Program-made: the position numbers and the translations under genes
DNA from: UBA9926 sp964524295
GTDB lineage: Bacteria; Pseudomonadota; Gammaproteobacteria; Pseudomonadales; Azotimanducaceae
Assembly: GCA_964524295.1 (NCBI GenBank)
Contig: CAZGCW010000259.1
Location: 1 to 5,393 of the forward strand
Direction: 5' to 3'
Length of the DNA: 5,393 nt
The notes under the pieces: generated by a model
Told to the model about the DNA's origin: nothing
Seen by the model: the letters and a program-made list of their open reading frames with translations, nothing else
The model's database searches: none
Part shown: one piece after another, positions 1-5,354 of the stretch
How positions within the stretch are numbered: position 1 is the first letter of the stretch
How the letters are laid out: the number at the start of each line of letters is the position of its first letter

Positions 1-494
1 GGCAACCCTAATGAACTTGGTTCAGGATAGTTCTCAGCGTTTTCCTCCTTAAAATTATCCCCAGCAATCATTCTCATAAACTGCGGCGATGCCGGTGTGT
101 ACTCAAACCCGACTCGGGTGGGATAACGCCCCGTGAGCAACGCAGCACGGGAGGGAGCACAGGTTCCGTTGCCAGTGTAGCCGTTAGGAAAATGAATCCC
201 CTCTGCCGCAATGGAATCAATCTGTGGAGTCGGCACACTGCCACCGCCAATGCCGCCACCGTAGTAGGTAATGTCATTGAAGCCAAGATCATCTACAACA
301 ATAAGCACCACATTAGGAGGCCCATCGCCTTCTGCGCGCGGCTCACTAGGACCCTGCGCCCAGATAACGGGCTGGTTTTCACCAATTGGGCTGACTATGT
401 CTGAGAGAATTCCTGGCAGATATTACCAATATTGTGACAGGAGAAAACCGCCAATAGCCATCACGCCAACCAGACTGATCAACCACTTTTTCAT
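1..494 (-). pseudogene. Secreted sulfatase (formylglycine type), N-terminal part, broken by a stop codon
   Basis: Reading leftward from the ATG at 494-492, the frame gives a signal peptide (MKKWLISLVGVMAIGGFLL) and then hits TAA at codon 24 (425-423). The same frame stays open from 422 to the window edge and reads as a classic sulfatase. It has a first strand ending in the metal-binding pair VVDDLGF (Asp at 293-288), a glycine-rich YYGGG stretch, VPTPQIDSIA, and the active-site signature C-A-P-S-R (Cys at 161-159) followed by LTGRYPT. In this family the cysteine is matured to formylglycine, and periplasmic enzymes hydrolyse sulfate esters. From 422 to the Asp pair there is no ATG, GTG or TTG that would give a whole domain, so the stop removes both start and export signal. 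No Shine-Dalgarno is visible before 494. The C-terminus lies outside the window. One base change (for example CAA or AAA to TAA) would explain the stop, and a sequencing error is the main alternative. Family call is very sure; pseudogene status is moderate. Confidence 0.85.
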
Positions 495-603
495 TATGCT
501 AGCCGACTTTATGAGTTGGGAAAAAGTAGAATTAACCACATTTGTACCCCGTTAGCCAAGTCCATCTATGCCTTCAGACACAATAATACACAATGTCGAT
601 TTT

Positions 604-655
604 CTTTCTTGATGAACTTTCTTGATGAACTTTCTTGATGAACTTTCTTGATGAA
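604..655. repeat. Four perfect tandem copies of a 13-bp unit
   Basis: The unit CTTTCTTGATGAA is repeated four times without a mismatch at 604-616, 617-629, 630-642 and 643-655. The unit length is not a multiple of three and no gene covers it. It lies about 110 bp upstream of the sulfatase ATG, where a promoter could be. Perfect identity suggests recent expansion by slippage, so copy number may vary between strains. Whether it binds a protein is unknown. Confidence 0.95.
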
Positions 656-695
656 TAGGGTTCCGATGATGTGAATTTCGTGCTTGGACATCGTT

Positions 696-839
696 AAGTG
701 ACCCGCGCTGGTGCCAGGTTGAACTGGTCAAAAAAATAAATTCAGCAATCCTTAGCAGAGGTTAGGAAAATGGTATCCAGCGCCAAACAGACTTGTTGGC
801 GGTGAGCTGGGCCTGGCACCCGACCCAAACCTGTCACTT
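696..839. repeat. Nested inverted-repeat element (possible MITE/REP-like or structured RNA)
   Basis: Outer arms AAGTGAC (696-702) and GTCACTT (833-839) are exact reverse complements. Inside them GGTGCCAGG (710-718) pairs exactly with CCTGGCACC (812-820). Near the right side a third stem pairs CCAG-CGCCAA (777-786) with TTGGCG (796-801) and CTGG (807-810). A weaker hairpin CCTTA/TTAGG (750-754 and 762-766, one mismatch) sits in between. All stems are compatible with one fold. The element has no open frame of note and no obvious target-site duplication. It could be a miniature transposable element, a REP-type repeat served by a transposase elsewhere, or an RNA structure. The pairing is seen; the identity is inferred. 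Confidence 0.5.
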
Positions 840-1077
840 GCGCGCAGGTAACGACACACACAGCAGCGACGACTCGGCTGATAATCAGTGACACGAAAGC
901 TTTAGCAACCGCTTATGGTTCAGACTTCGATCTATAACAGCATTTACAGCCCGCTAAAGAGCCTTTAAAGGCCCTAGTGGGCATACTGGGGAGAACATAC
1001 GCCCTTTGAGTTCGCTCTTGGGCCGCACCTGCCATCAGGTTTTAGGCTCCTGAGGTGAAGGAAGTTTTAAGCCTTAA

Positions 1078-2391
1078 TCAGGATGCTTTCCGCTTCACCT
1101 TTACCGGCAGATGAGTATAGCCTTTAACAAAGGACGAAAAAGTACGGCTTGGCTCACCTTGTATTTCAATTTTCTCAAAACGCTTGAGTACTTCCTCCCA
1201 GAGAATACGTAACTGTAATTCTGCTAGGCGATTTCCCATACAGCGATGAATTCCAAAGCCAAAGGACAGATGTTGCCTTGAGTTCGGCCGTTCGATATCG
1301 ATTACGTTGGCATTTTCAAATGCGTCCTCATCTCGATTACCAGAGACATACCACATCAAAACCTGGTCACCTTGTCTAATCTGCTTGTCCCTGATTTCGC
1401 AGTCTTGATTGGCAGTCCGGCGCATATAGGAAAGTGGTGTTTGCCAGCGAATGACTTCGGCAACCATTTTCGGAATCAGCTTCGGGTTCTCGATCAGCTT
1501 CTGGTATTGTTCCGGGAACTTATTAAGACCATAGACACTACCTGTCATCGTGTTTCGAGTGGTGTCGTTACCACCAACGATCAGTAACAACAGATTGCCT
1601 AGGTGTTCGGCGGCATGCATATCCCGAGTAGCCTCGCCATGGACCAACATCGAGACCAGGTCATTGCCAGGGTTTTCTTTACGCTCTTCCCACAGCCTGG
1701 CAAAATATTCAACGCAGGCGATGAATTCCTGGCGTTTTTCTTCTTGCGTTTCCACAACGCCTCCTGGCTCAGGAATCGCAAACACGATATCCGACCAACG
1801 CGTCAGTTTACGTCGATCCTCAAGCGGAAAATCAAACAAAGTAGCCAGCATCAGCGTCGTGAGCTCGATTGAGACCGTGTCAACCCAGTCAAACGTTTCA
1901 TTTTCGGGAAGTGAATCAAGTACCTTGCAGGTTCGTTCTCGGATAAGAGGCTCAAGCTTCGCCAGGTTAGGCGGTGCGACCACGCCGGTTACCGTCATTC
2001 GTTGGCGGTCATGTTCTGGTGGGTCCTGCGAAATAAAGGCCGGTTTGCTGCCGACGAAGGCACCCTGAGGTATCTCAGCGTCAAGGCGAAAACCCAATGT
2101 AATACCGCTTGCAGAGGAGAAGCGAGCATGATCAGCATCCACCGCTTTGATATCCTTATACTTGGTCAAGGACCAGTAGCGACCGGCGGTATCGATTTCA
2201 TTAAAGTGAACCGGGTCTTCTTCGCGAAGCCGCTCAAAAACCTCCTGCCAACGATTTTCACCGAACAGGTGCGCATTCACTGGATTAATCTCCTCAATCG
2301 GCAGGTCATACGCACCGGCGACTCCCGCCCCCCTAATTGCCCTTTCCTGTTCTGGGGTTGTGAATTCCGGTGTCTTTACAGCTTCGCTCAT
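1078..2391 (-). CDS. Cytochrome P450, CYP153-type aliphatic omega-hydroxylase
   Basis: Soluble bacterial P450 of 437 residues from the chosen ATG. Visible hallmarks, numbered from that start: the DPPEHDRQR segment (123-131), the I-helix oxygen-activation motif GGNDTT (273-278), the K-helix E-V-I-R (312-315), the MRRTA stretch, and the haem loop FGFGIHRCMG (377-386) with Cys384 as haem ligand. The runs IVGGNDTTRN, EVIRWQTPL, MWYVSGNRDE and HRCMGNRLAELQLRILWEE are those I know from CYP153 alkane hydroxylases, which oxidise terminal methyl groups of alkanes and similar chains using ferredoxin and ferredoxin reductase. No redox-partner gene lies in this window, although CYP153 genes often sit beside them. 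A GTG at 2457 would add 22 residues with no family-like content. The ATG at 2391 was preferred as the stronger codon at the usual N-terminal position, though its ribosome site (GGAAAATGGAAC) is weak. Stop TGA at 1080-1078. Substrate is not determinable; terpenoid or steroid side chains are possible. Confidence 0.93.
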   Translation of the reverse strand: MSEAVKTPEFTTPEQERAIRGAGVAGAYDLPIEEINPVNAHLFGENRWQEVFERLREEDPVHFNEIDTAGRYWSLTKYKDIKAVDADHARFSSASGITLGFRLDAEIPQGAFVGSKPAFISQDPPEHDRQRMTVTGVVAPPNLAKLEPLIRERTCKVLDSLPENETFDWVDTVSIELTTLMLATLFDFPLEDRRKLTRWSDIVFAIPEPGGVVETQEEKRQEFIACVEYFARLWEERKENPGNDLVSMLVHGEATRDMHAAEHLGNLLLLIVGGNDTTRNTMTGSVYGLNKFPEQYQKLIENPKLIPKMVAEVIRWQTPLSYMRRTANQDCEIRDKQIRQGDQVLMWYVSGNRDEDAFENANVIDIERPNSRQHLSFGFGIHRCMGNRLAELQLRILWEEVLKRFEKIEIQGEPSRTFSSFVKGYTHLPVKVKRKAS

Positions 2392-2490
2392 GTTCCATTT
2401 TCCATATTGATTTCGGGTCCCAGTATCTGAAAGATTAACCTCAATTACAAATCCCACGATGACTCACTAATTGAAACCCTACCTGCCTTC

Positions 2491-2520
2491 AATATCTGCA
2501 AAGGCAAAGCTGTTGGTCAA
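2491..2520 (-). promoter_or_regulatory. Possible sigma70 promoter for the P450 gene
   Basis: On the minus strand TTGACC (2520-2515) and GATATT (2496-2491) resemble -35 and -10 boxes with an 18-bp spacer. Transcription would begin near 2484, giving a leader of about 90 bases to the ATG at 2391 or about 27 to the GTG at 2457. The -35 box overlaps the left copy of the direct repeat in this region. Matches are five and four of six, so this is only a candidate. Confidence 0.35.
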
Positions 2521-2589
2521 ATTCGATGGTCTGATGCTTGATAACGCTGCAATCCGGCTATGAATGGCAAGGTAAATTCGATCAATCTG
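2515..2589. promoter_or_regulatory. Paired direct repeat in the divergent promoter region
   Basis: The 9-mer AAATTCGAT occurs exactly at 2519-2527 and 2574-2582. Each copy lies in a wider match of the form GGT(c)AAATTCGATnn(n)TCTG, spanning 2515-2533 and 2571-2589. The copies start 55 bp apart, close to a whole number of helical turns, in the gap between the divergent P450 and cupin genes. The left copy overlaps a possible P450 -35 box. This is compatible with a two-site operator for a shared regulator. Protein binding is inferred, and chance cannot be excluded. Confidence 0.4.
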
Positions 2590-2655
2590 TTCACCTTAGT
2601 TATGGTATGTTGAACCAACCTACAAAGTCAGCCTGGTCTCACTGAGGACAATGCG

Positions 2656-3204
2656 ATGATGACGCAATCTAACCCTTTCAATATCGATCAACTGATTGAT
2701 CAGCTAAAATCGGCTGCAATCCGCGGAGATGCAAGCGCACAGGTTAAATCCATACTCGCGCAGACCGTCAAGGACCCAAACTGGGTTGCTGCCACTATCC
2801 CCAACTATGCAGAAGATGATGTCATCTTGTTTGAAGATGAATTGATCTCCATATGGCACTGCAGATTCCCAGCAAGCCTCTCTGTACCCGCCCATGATCA
2901 TCAAATGGTCGCGACCATCGCTGTGTATCAAGGGGCTGAGCAAAATGTCCTTTGGACCCTCAATACCACAGGCCGAATTGAAGAAAAGACCCAGATATCG
3001 GTTCATGCTGGCGAAGTTCTACAATTAGGACCCAAGGCCATCCATTCTGTCAGTAACCCTGAACAGGTGGACACCTGCGCCATCCATGTTTATCTGGGTA
3101 AATTGAGCACAGTGGAGCGATCTTTATTTGATACTCAAAATGGCGTTGTCATGCCATTTGACGACCATCATTATCAGCGCCTGACCAGTGCTGAGCGAAC
3201 GTAG
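2656..3204 (+). CDS. Cysteine-dioxygenase-like cupin, three-His metal enzyme
   Basis: A 182-residue cytoplasmic protein of the double-stranded beta-helix (cupin) fold, in the group related to cysteine dioxygenase (COG5553-like). Metal ligands can be read off: His80 and His82 in PAHDHQM, and His130 in KAIHSVSNP, giving the three-histidine iron site typical of thiol dioxygenases. The first cupin motif continues into IAVYQGAEQNVLW. The segment AIHVYLG (His144, Tyr146) matches the Ser-x-His-x-Tyr of cysteine dioxygenase except that Ser is Ala, as I recall for this subgroup. The substrate-binding Arg of true cysteine dioxygenase is not evident, so the substrate is unknown; oxidation of a small thiol or another small molecule is likely. 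The start is supported by GAGGA at 2644-2648, seven bases before 2656. An ATG at 2659 is a minor alternative. The gene diverges from the P450 across a shared regulatory gap. A strong hairpin follows about 60 bases after the stop. Confidence 0.82.
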   Translation: MMTQSNPFNIDQLIDQLKSAAIRGDASAQVKSILAQTVKDPNWVAATIPNYAEDDVILFEDELISIWHCRFPASLSVPAHDHQMVATIAVYQGAEQNVLWTLNTTGRIEEKTQISVHAGEVLQLGPKAIHSVSNPEQVDTCAIHVYLGKLSTVERSLFDTQNGVVMPFDDHHYQRLTSAERT

Positions 3205-3701
3205 ACTAGCCATCCTGGTAATCAGTTTCGCAAAAGAGGCTGAACCCCGAACGGCTAGCATTACGGTCGCGCGATAAATCGCCGACCACAATAACAGCCT
3301 CCCTGTTAACCTACCTTTGCCTGCATCCCTAGGCAGAGACCTAAGCACCTCAGGACAGAAACGGGAATGGTTTCAGACCGCAGGGTCAAAAGCAATTGAT
3401 ACACCTACTCCTAATCGTGATATGAAAAAGGAAGCCGGCAACCCGGGTGAATTAAAAGCGAGATTAATCGAATATTCCTCATCCAGTTCTCAAGAAAATC
3501 AGTACTAGAAAGTAGCTGCTGAGGATTAGCAAGTGCAAAAGAATACTGGTCCGTATTAACGGTTTTGCCTATTAAGTGGCGAAATACACCATGGCGCATC
3601 ACGGTATATTGGGCTTAACTAATTGATATTAATCGTTATTTCTATTCTGGTACTGAATTTGCAATAGACTTGGTAATAGCTAAAACCACAAGGAACTCAC
3701 A
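3205..3701. other. Gene-free stretch between the cupin and DUF4389 genes
   Basis: About 500 bases without a supported gene. Short open frames on either strand here have no recognisable motif, no good ribosome site and no family-like content. The left part contains a distant inverted repeat CTAGCC (3206-3211)/GGCTAG (3253-3258) and the strong hairpin at 3265-3287. A weak stem TGCCT/AGGCA (3318-3322 and 3331-3335) and another AATAC/GTATT (3542-3546 and 3553-3557) follow. The right, more AT-rich part (about 3600-3700) presumably holds the promoter for the DUF4389 gene, but no box pair is good enough to call. Confidence 0.5.
3265..3287. terminator. Strong GC-rich hairpin after the cupin gene, no T-tract
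   Basis: Arms GGTCG (3265-3269) and CGACC (3283-3287) pair exactly. After one unpaired C (3270), GCGA (3271-3274) pairs with TCGC (3279-3282) around a TAAA loop. Nine pairs with one bulge make it the most stable simple hairpin I see in this gap. It begins 61 bases after the cupin stop, a reasonable place for a transcript end. Neither strand has a run of T after it, so a canonical intrinsic terminator is doubtful. It may stabilise the mRNA 3' end, be Rho-assisted, or be a repeat-type palindrome. Confidence 0.35.
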
Positions 3702-4097
3702 ATGAACGAAGAAGTAAAACAGTCAATGACCACCACCACATGGATCCGGGGTCTTTACATGTTGTTGTTTGCATTTATTTATTCACTGGCAGAGGCTGTT
3801 GTTGTCTTTATCTGTATCTTCCAGTTTATAGTCAAGCTGGCCAGGGGTGAGATTAGCCATCGCTGGCTTGCATTGAGCCAACAAGTTTGCGACTTCATGT
3901 TGCAAATTCTGCACTATGAAACTTTCAAAACCGATGTCAAGCCCTTTCCGTATAGCGACTGGCCCGGAAACAATACAACCAATGAGAATGGCAGCAACGA
4001 GCCCATAAAAGAAGCAACTGATGGGAATGAGGATCAGGTTGAAGATGCGATTGAAGGTGAAGTGATCAGCGCAAGTGATCAGGAAGAAGAAAAGTAG
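3702..4097 (+). CDS. DUF4389 domain membrane protein
   Basis: A 131-residue inner-membrane protein of unknown function. After a short polar N-terminus the hydrophobic stretch at about residues 17-46 (LYMLLFAFIYSLAEAVVVF onward) forms one long or two tight membrane segments. It is followed by RGEISHRWLAL, an amphipathic helix, and the conserved family ending TDVKPFPYSDWP (77-88). This order and wording is that of DUF4389 proteins, common in Gammaproteobacteria. The last 40 or so residues are a low-complexity, strongly acidic Glu/Asp-rich tail, probably disordered and cytoplasmic. The start is supported by AAGGA at 3690-3694, seven bases before the ATG. A second gene follows 50 bases after the stop in the same direction and may be cotranscribed. 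No function should be assigned. Confidence 0.88.
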   Translation: MNEEVKQSMTTTTWIRGLYMLLFAFIYSLAEAVVVFICIFQFIVKLARGEISHRWLALSQQVCDFMLQILHYETFKTDVKPFPYSDWPGNNTTNENGSNEPIKEATDGNEDQVEDAIEGEVISASDQEEEK

Positions 4098-4147
4098 CTC
4101 CCTGGCGGTCTCTTACTTAGACATCTAAACCCAGTCATGGTGAAAAA

Positions 4148-4525
4148 ATGCAACGAGCAATGCACCTAAATCTCCTGCTATCTTGGTGGGCAGCGGGGCT
4201 TATTGTCTTCTTTAGTCTTACTGCCGGACGCCTGGATGGGATAGAAACCCAACCGATTGAACTGCCAACTTCAAGTGACCACATGCTATTGGTAACACGA
4301 CCGAAGGAACCCGACTCGTTCGACGCAGGATATCACCTATTGGAACCGGCAAAGAAGCTCGATCCGACCAAAAAAAGCTTATACGAAAAAAATATTCTGT
4401 TCGATCCCGCAAAAAAAATTCAACCCAAGGGTCGCAACACAATCGACCCCATGTTGAGTATCAGAGAAATCGACCCGGTGATCCTATCTCAATTTAATTC
4501 CGAGAGAATCATCCTGAGACATTGA
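4148..4525 (+). CDS. Unrecognised exported or membrane-anchored protein with D-P-x-K-K repeats
   Basis: I do not recognise this 125-residue product. It opens with a positively charged start and a hydrophobic stretch (residues 6-24, HLNLLLSWWAAGLIVFFSL) followed by T-A-G, so it is either a cleaved signal peptide or an anchor. The rest is hydrophilic and proline/lysine rich. A short motif [E/D]-P-[A/T]-K-K occurs three times (66-70, 72-76, 86-90), then I-D-P appears at 99-101 and 108-110. GGTGA at 4139-4143, four bases before the ATG, is a plausible ribosome site; ATG at 4160 is an alternative start. It lies 50 bases downstream of the DUF4389 gene in the same direction, with no terminator between them, so the two may form an operon. 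Codon use looks ordinary for coding DNA. The coding nature is moderately supported by length, signal sequence and position. Three runs of 7-8 A in its second half are unusual. Confidence 0.6.
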   Translation: MQRAMHLNLLLSWWAAGLIVFFSLTAGRLDGIETQPIELPTSSDHMLLVTRPKEPDSFDAGYHLLEPAKKLDPTKKSLYEKNILFDPAKKIQPKGRNTIDPMLSIREIDPVILSQFNSERIILRH

Positions 4526-4772
4526 CTCCCATTAATCGATTACCAACTGCAAAACGGGCTGCAGCGGAGAAATTGGCGCAAAGCAGGCTGATCTCGGTTT
4601 TAAGCATTGAGCTATTAATTCTACAATCGGCTTTTAGGCTGACTCAGGTAGATTCTCTGGCTTATACCCTCGAATAGGTCGATGGAGGAATCGAAACTTT
4701 GAACTGATTTGTGGCGGGAAGCTGGCAAATCGTACCGGGCGCTCGCCTGGGTATTCTGACAACGCGTGGCTG
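4526..4772. other. Convergent intergenic region
   Basis: A gap of about 250 bases between the unknown plus-strand gene and the 3' end of the MarR gene. I see no gene. It contains a perfect 10-bp palindrome TAATCGATTA (4533-4542) just after the unknown gene's stop, an 8-bp palindrome GCTGCAGC (4558-4565), and an imperfect GC-rich stem CCGGG/CCTGG (4735-4739 and 4746-4750). The last could end transcription of the minus-strand MarR gene, but only a weak T-rich run follows it on that strand. Confidence 0.45.
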
Positions 4773-5243
4773 TTACGAGCTTGACTCAATAATGTCTTCC
4801 GGAGCTTGGGTTACGTAGTCCCCCCAATCCACTGAAAATGCCCTATGCAGGGCCTGAACGGTTTCAGCACCGACTCGCGCTGCAAGTATGCTATCGAGGT
4901 GAGATAAAATATGCAGCACGGTATCACGCAGTTCCAGCGCATCATCAGAAAACTCATACTGTTTAGCTCGCCCATCGAGCGGATCATCGACCTGCTTGAT
5001 AACCTGACTCTCGATGAGTTGGTTCGCCATGGCATGAATATTCTGACGTGTGGTACCCATTTCCCGGGCTATTTCCGAAGGGCGTTTAACGTCTCTGGCT
5101 ATGTGGACCAGAATCATCGACTGGGTTCGGTTGAAGGAGGCTAAATTAAGCTCTTCTAGAATCGATTGGAGACTGACGTCATACCAGTCAATGGCTTTGA
5201 CTAGGCCGGAAAAAATATGCAATGGTTCTTGTCTATTACGCAT
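4773..5243 (-). CDS. MarR-family winged-helix transcriptional regulator
   Basis: A 156-residue dimeric DNA-binding regulator from the chosen start. A helical N-terminal dimer region leads to the winged helix: RPSEIAREMGTTRQNIHAMANQL (54-76) is the helix-turn-helix with its recognition helix near 64-78. The wing carries the family hallmark DPLDGRAKQYEFS (87-99) with Asp90 and Arg92. The C-terminal helices (about 102-140) complete the dimer interface. MarR proteins usually repress a divergent neighbour until a small, often phenolic, ligand binds. Here the neighbour is an amidohydrolase, with a perfect inverted repeat between them. Start choice: a TTG at 5294 and an ATG at 5273 are also in frame, but a TATAAT box overlaps the 5273 ATG, placing transcription start downstream of it, so ATG 5243 is preferred. 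No good Shine-Dalgarno is seen at any of the three. Family call is very sure, the exact start less so. Confidence 0.92.
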   Translation of the reverse strand: MRNRQEPLHIFSGLVKAIDWYDVSLQSILEELNLASFNRTQSMILVHIARDVKRPSEIAREMGTTRQNIHAMANQLIESQVIKQVDDPLDGRAKQYEFSDDALELRDTVLHILSHLDSILAARVGAETVQALHRAFSVDWGDYVTQAPEDIIESSS

Positions 5244-5271
5244 AGCGTCGATTTCAATCAATTCGCAGGGC

Positions 5272-5277
5272 ATTATA
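5272..5277 (-). promoter_or_regulatory. Candidate -10 box of the MarR gene
   Basis: On the minus strand the exact hexamer TATAAT (5277-5272) sits about 30 bases upstream of the preferred MarR start. No good -35 box lies 16-18 bases further up; a poor TTACGA is 19 bp away. If used, transcription would start near 5265 and the ATG at 5273 could not be the start codon. The candidate operator lies about 30 bp upstream. Confidence 0.4.
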
Positions 5278-5307
5278 TAGCAAAGGCAGGGCAAAATCGT
5301 AACCTGC

Positions 5308-5322
5308 TTAACATAGTGTTAA
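5308..5322. promoter_or_regulatory. Candidate MarR operator (perfect inverted repeat)
   Basis: TTAACA-TAG-TGTTAA is a perfect 6-bp inverted repeat with a 3-bp spacer. It lies in the short gap between the divergent MarR gene and the amidohydrolase start, about 32 bp before the latter. Size, AT-rich arms and location fit the pseudo-palindromic sites bound by MarR dimers. Binding could repress the amidohydrolase and autoregulate the regulator. The symmetry is seen; the role is inferred from family behaviour and position. Confidence 0.6.
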
Positions 5323-5354
5323 CCATCAAAGTGGTACAACTTCAGGAGATGACC

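Larger units (their letters stand above)
495..1077. other. Gene-free stretch with tandem repeat and inverted repeats
   Basis: No supported gene lies between the sulfatase start and the P450 stop. The stretch holds the 13-bp tandem repeat (604-655), the nested inverted-repeat element (696-839), and a cluster of small hairpins near the P450 3' end. These are a perfect 12-bp palindrome GCCTTTAAAGGC (961-972), GCCC-tagt-GGGC (971-982), a stem GCCC/GGGC enclosing GAG-ttcg-CTC (1001-1023), and ACCTG-ccat-CAGGT (1027-1040). None is followed by a convincing T-tract on the minus strand, so no intrinsic terminator for the P450 is called. No tRNA-like cloverleaf was found. Confidence 0.6.

Noticed and set aside
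192..555. Plus-strand open frames over the sulfatase region
   Set aside because: The minus strand clearly encodes a sulfatase with its active-site motif; the plus-strand products have no recognisable feature.
696..839. Integron attC site
   Set aside because: The nested inverted repeats suggested it, but the GTTRRRY/RYYYAAC core sites are not found at the arm ends and there is no integrase or cassette layout.
1550..2430. Long plus-strand open frames opposite the P450 gene (1550-2068 and 2002-2430)
   Set aside because: They lie antisense to a P450 with all family motifs intact, have Ser/Arg-rich or featureless products and lack ribosome sites, so they are shadows.
2455..2457. GTG start giving a P450 of 459 residues
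   Set aside because: The extra 22 residues do not look like any P450 N-terminus I know and the codon is weaker; kept only as an alternative to ATG 2391.
3317..3508. 63-residue plus-strand open frame from a TTG
   Set aside because: Weak start codon, no ribosome site, no domain or signal sequence, low-complexity Ser run at the end; not supported as a gene.
3124..3602. Short minus-strand open frames around 3124-3348 and 3411-3602
   Set aside because: One overlaps the 3' end of the cupin gene, neither has a recognisable motif or good start context.
4630..4700. Possible tRNA-like segment
   Set aside because: No proper T-arm GGTTCRA motif, no acceptor stem pairing and no anticodon arm could be drawn.
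4734..4751. Intrinsic terminator for the MarR gene
   Set aside because: The stem is imperfect and only a short T-rich run follows on the minus strand, so it is mentioned but not called.
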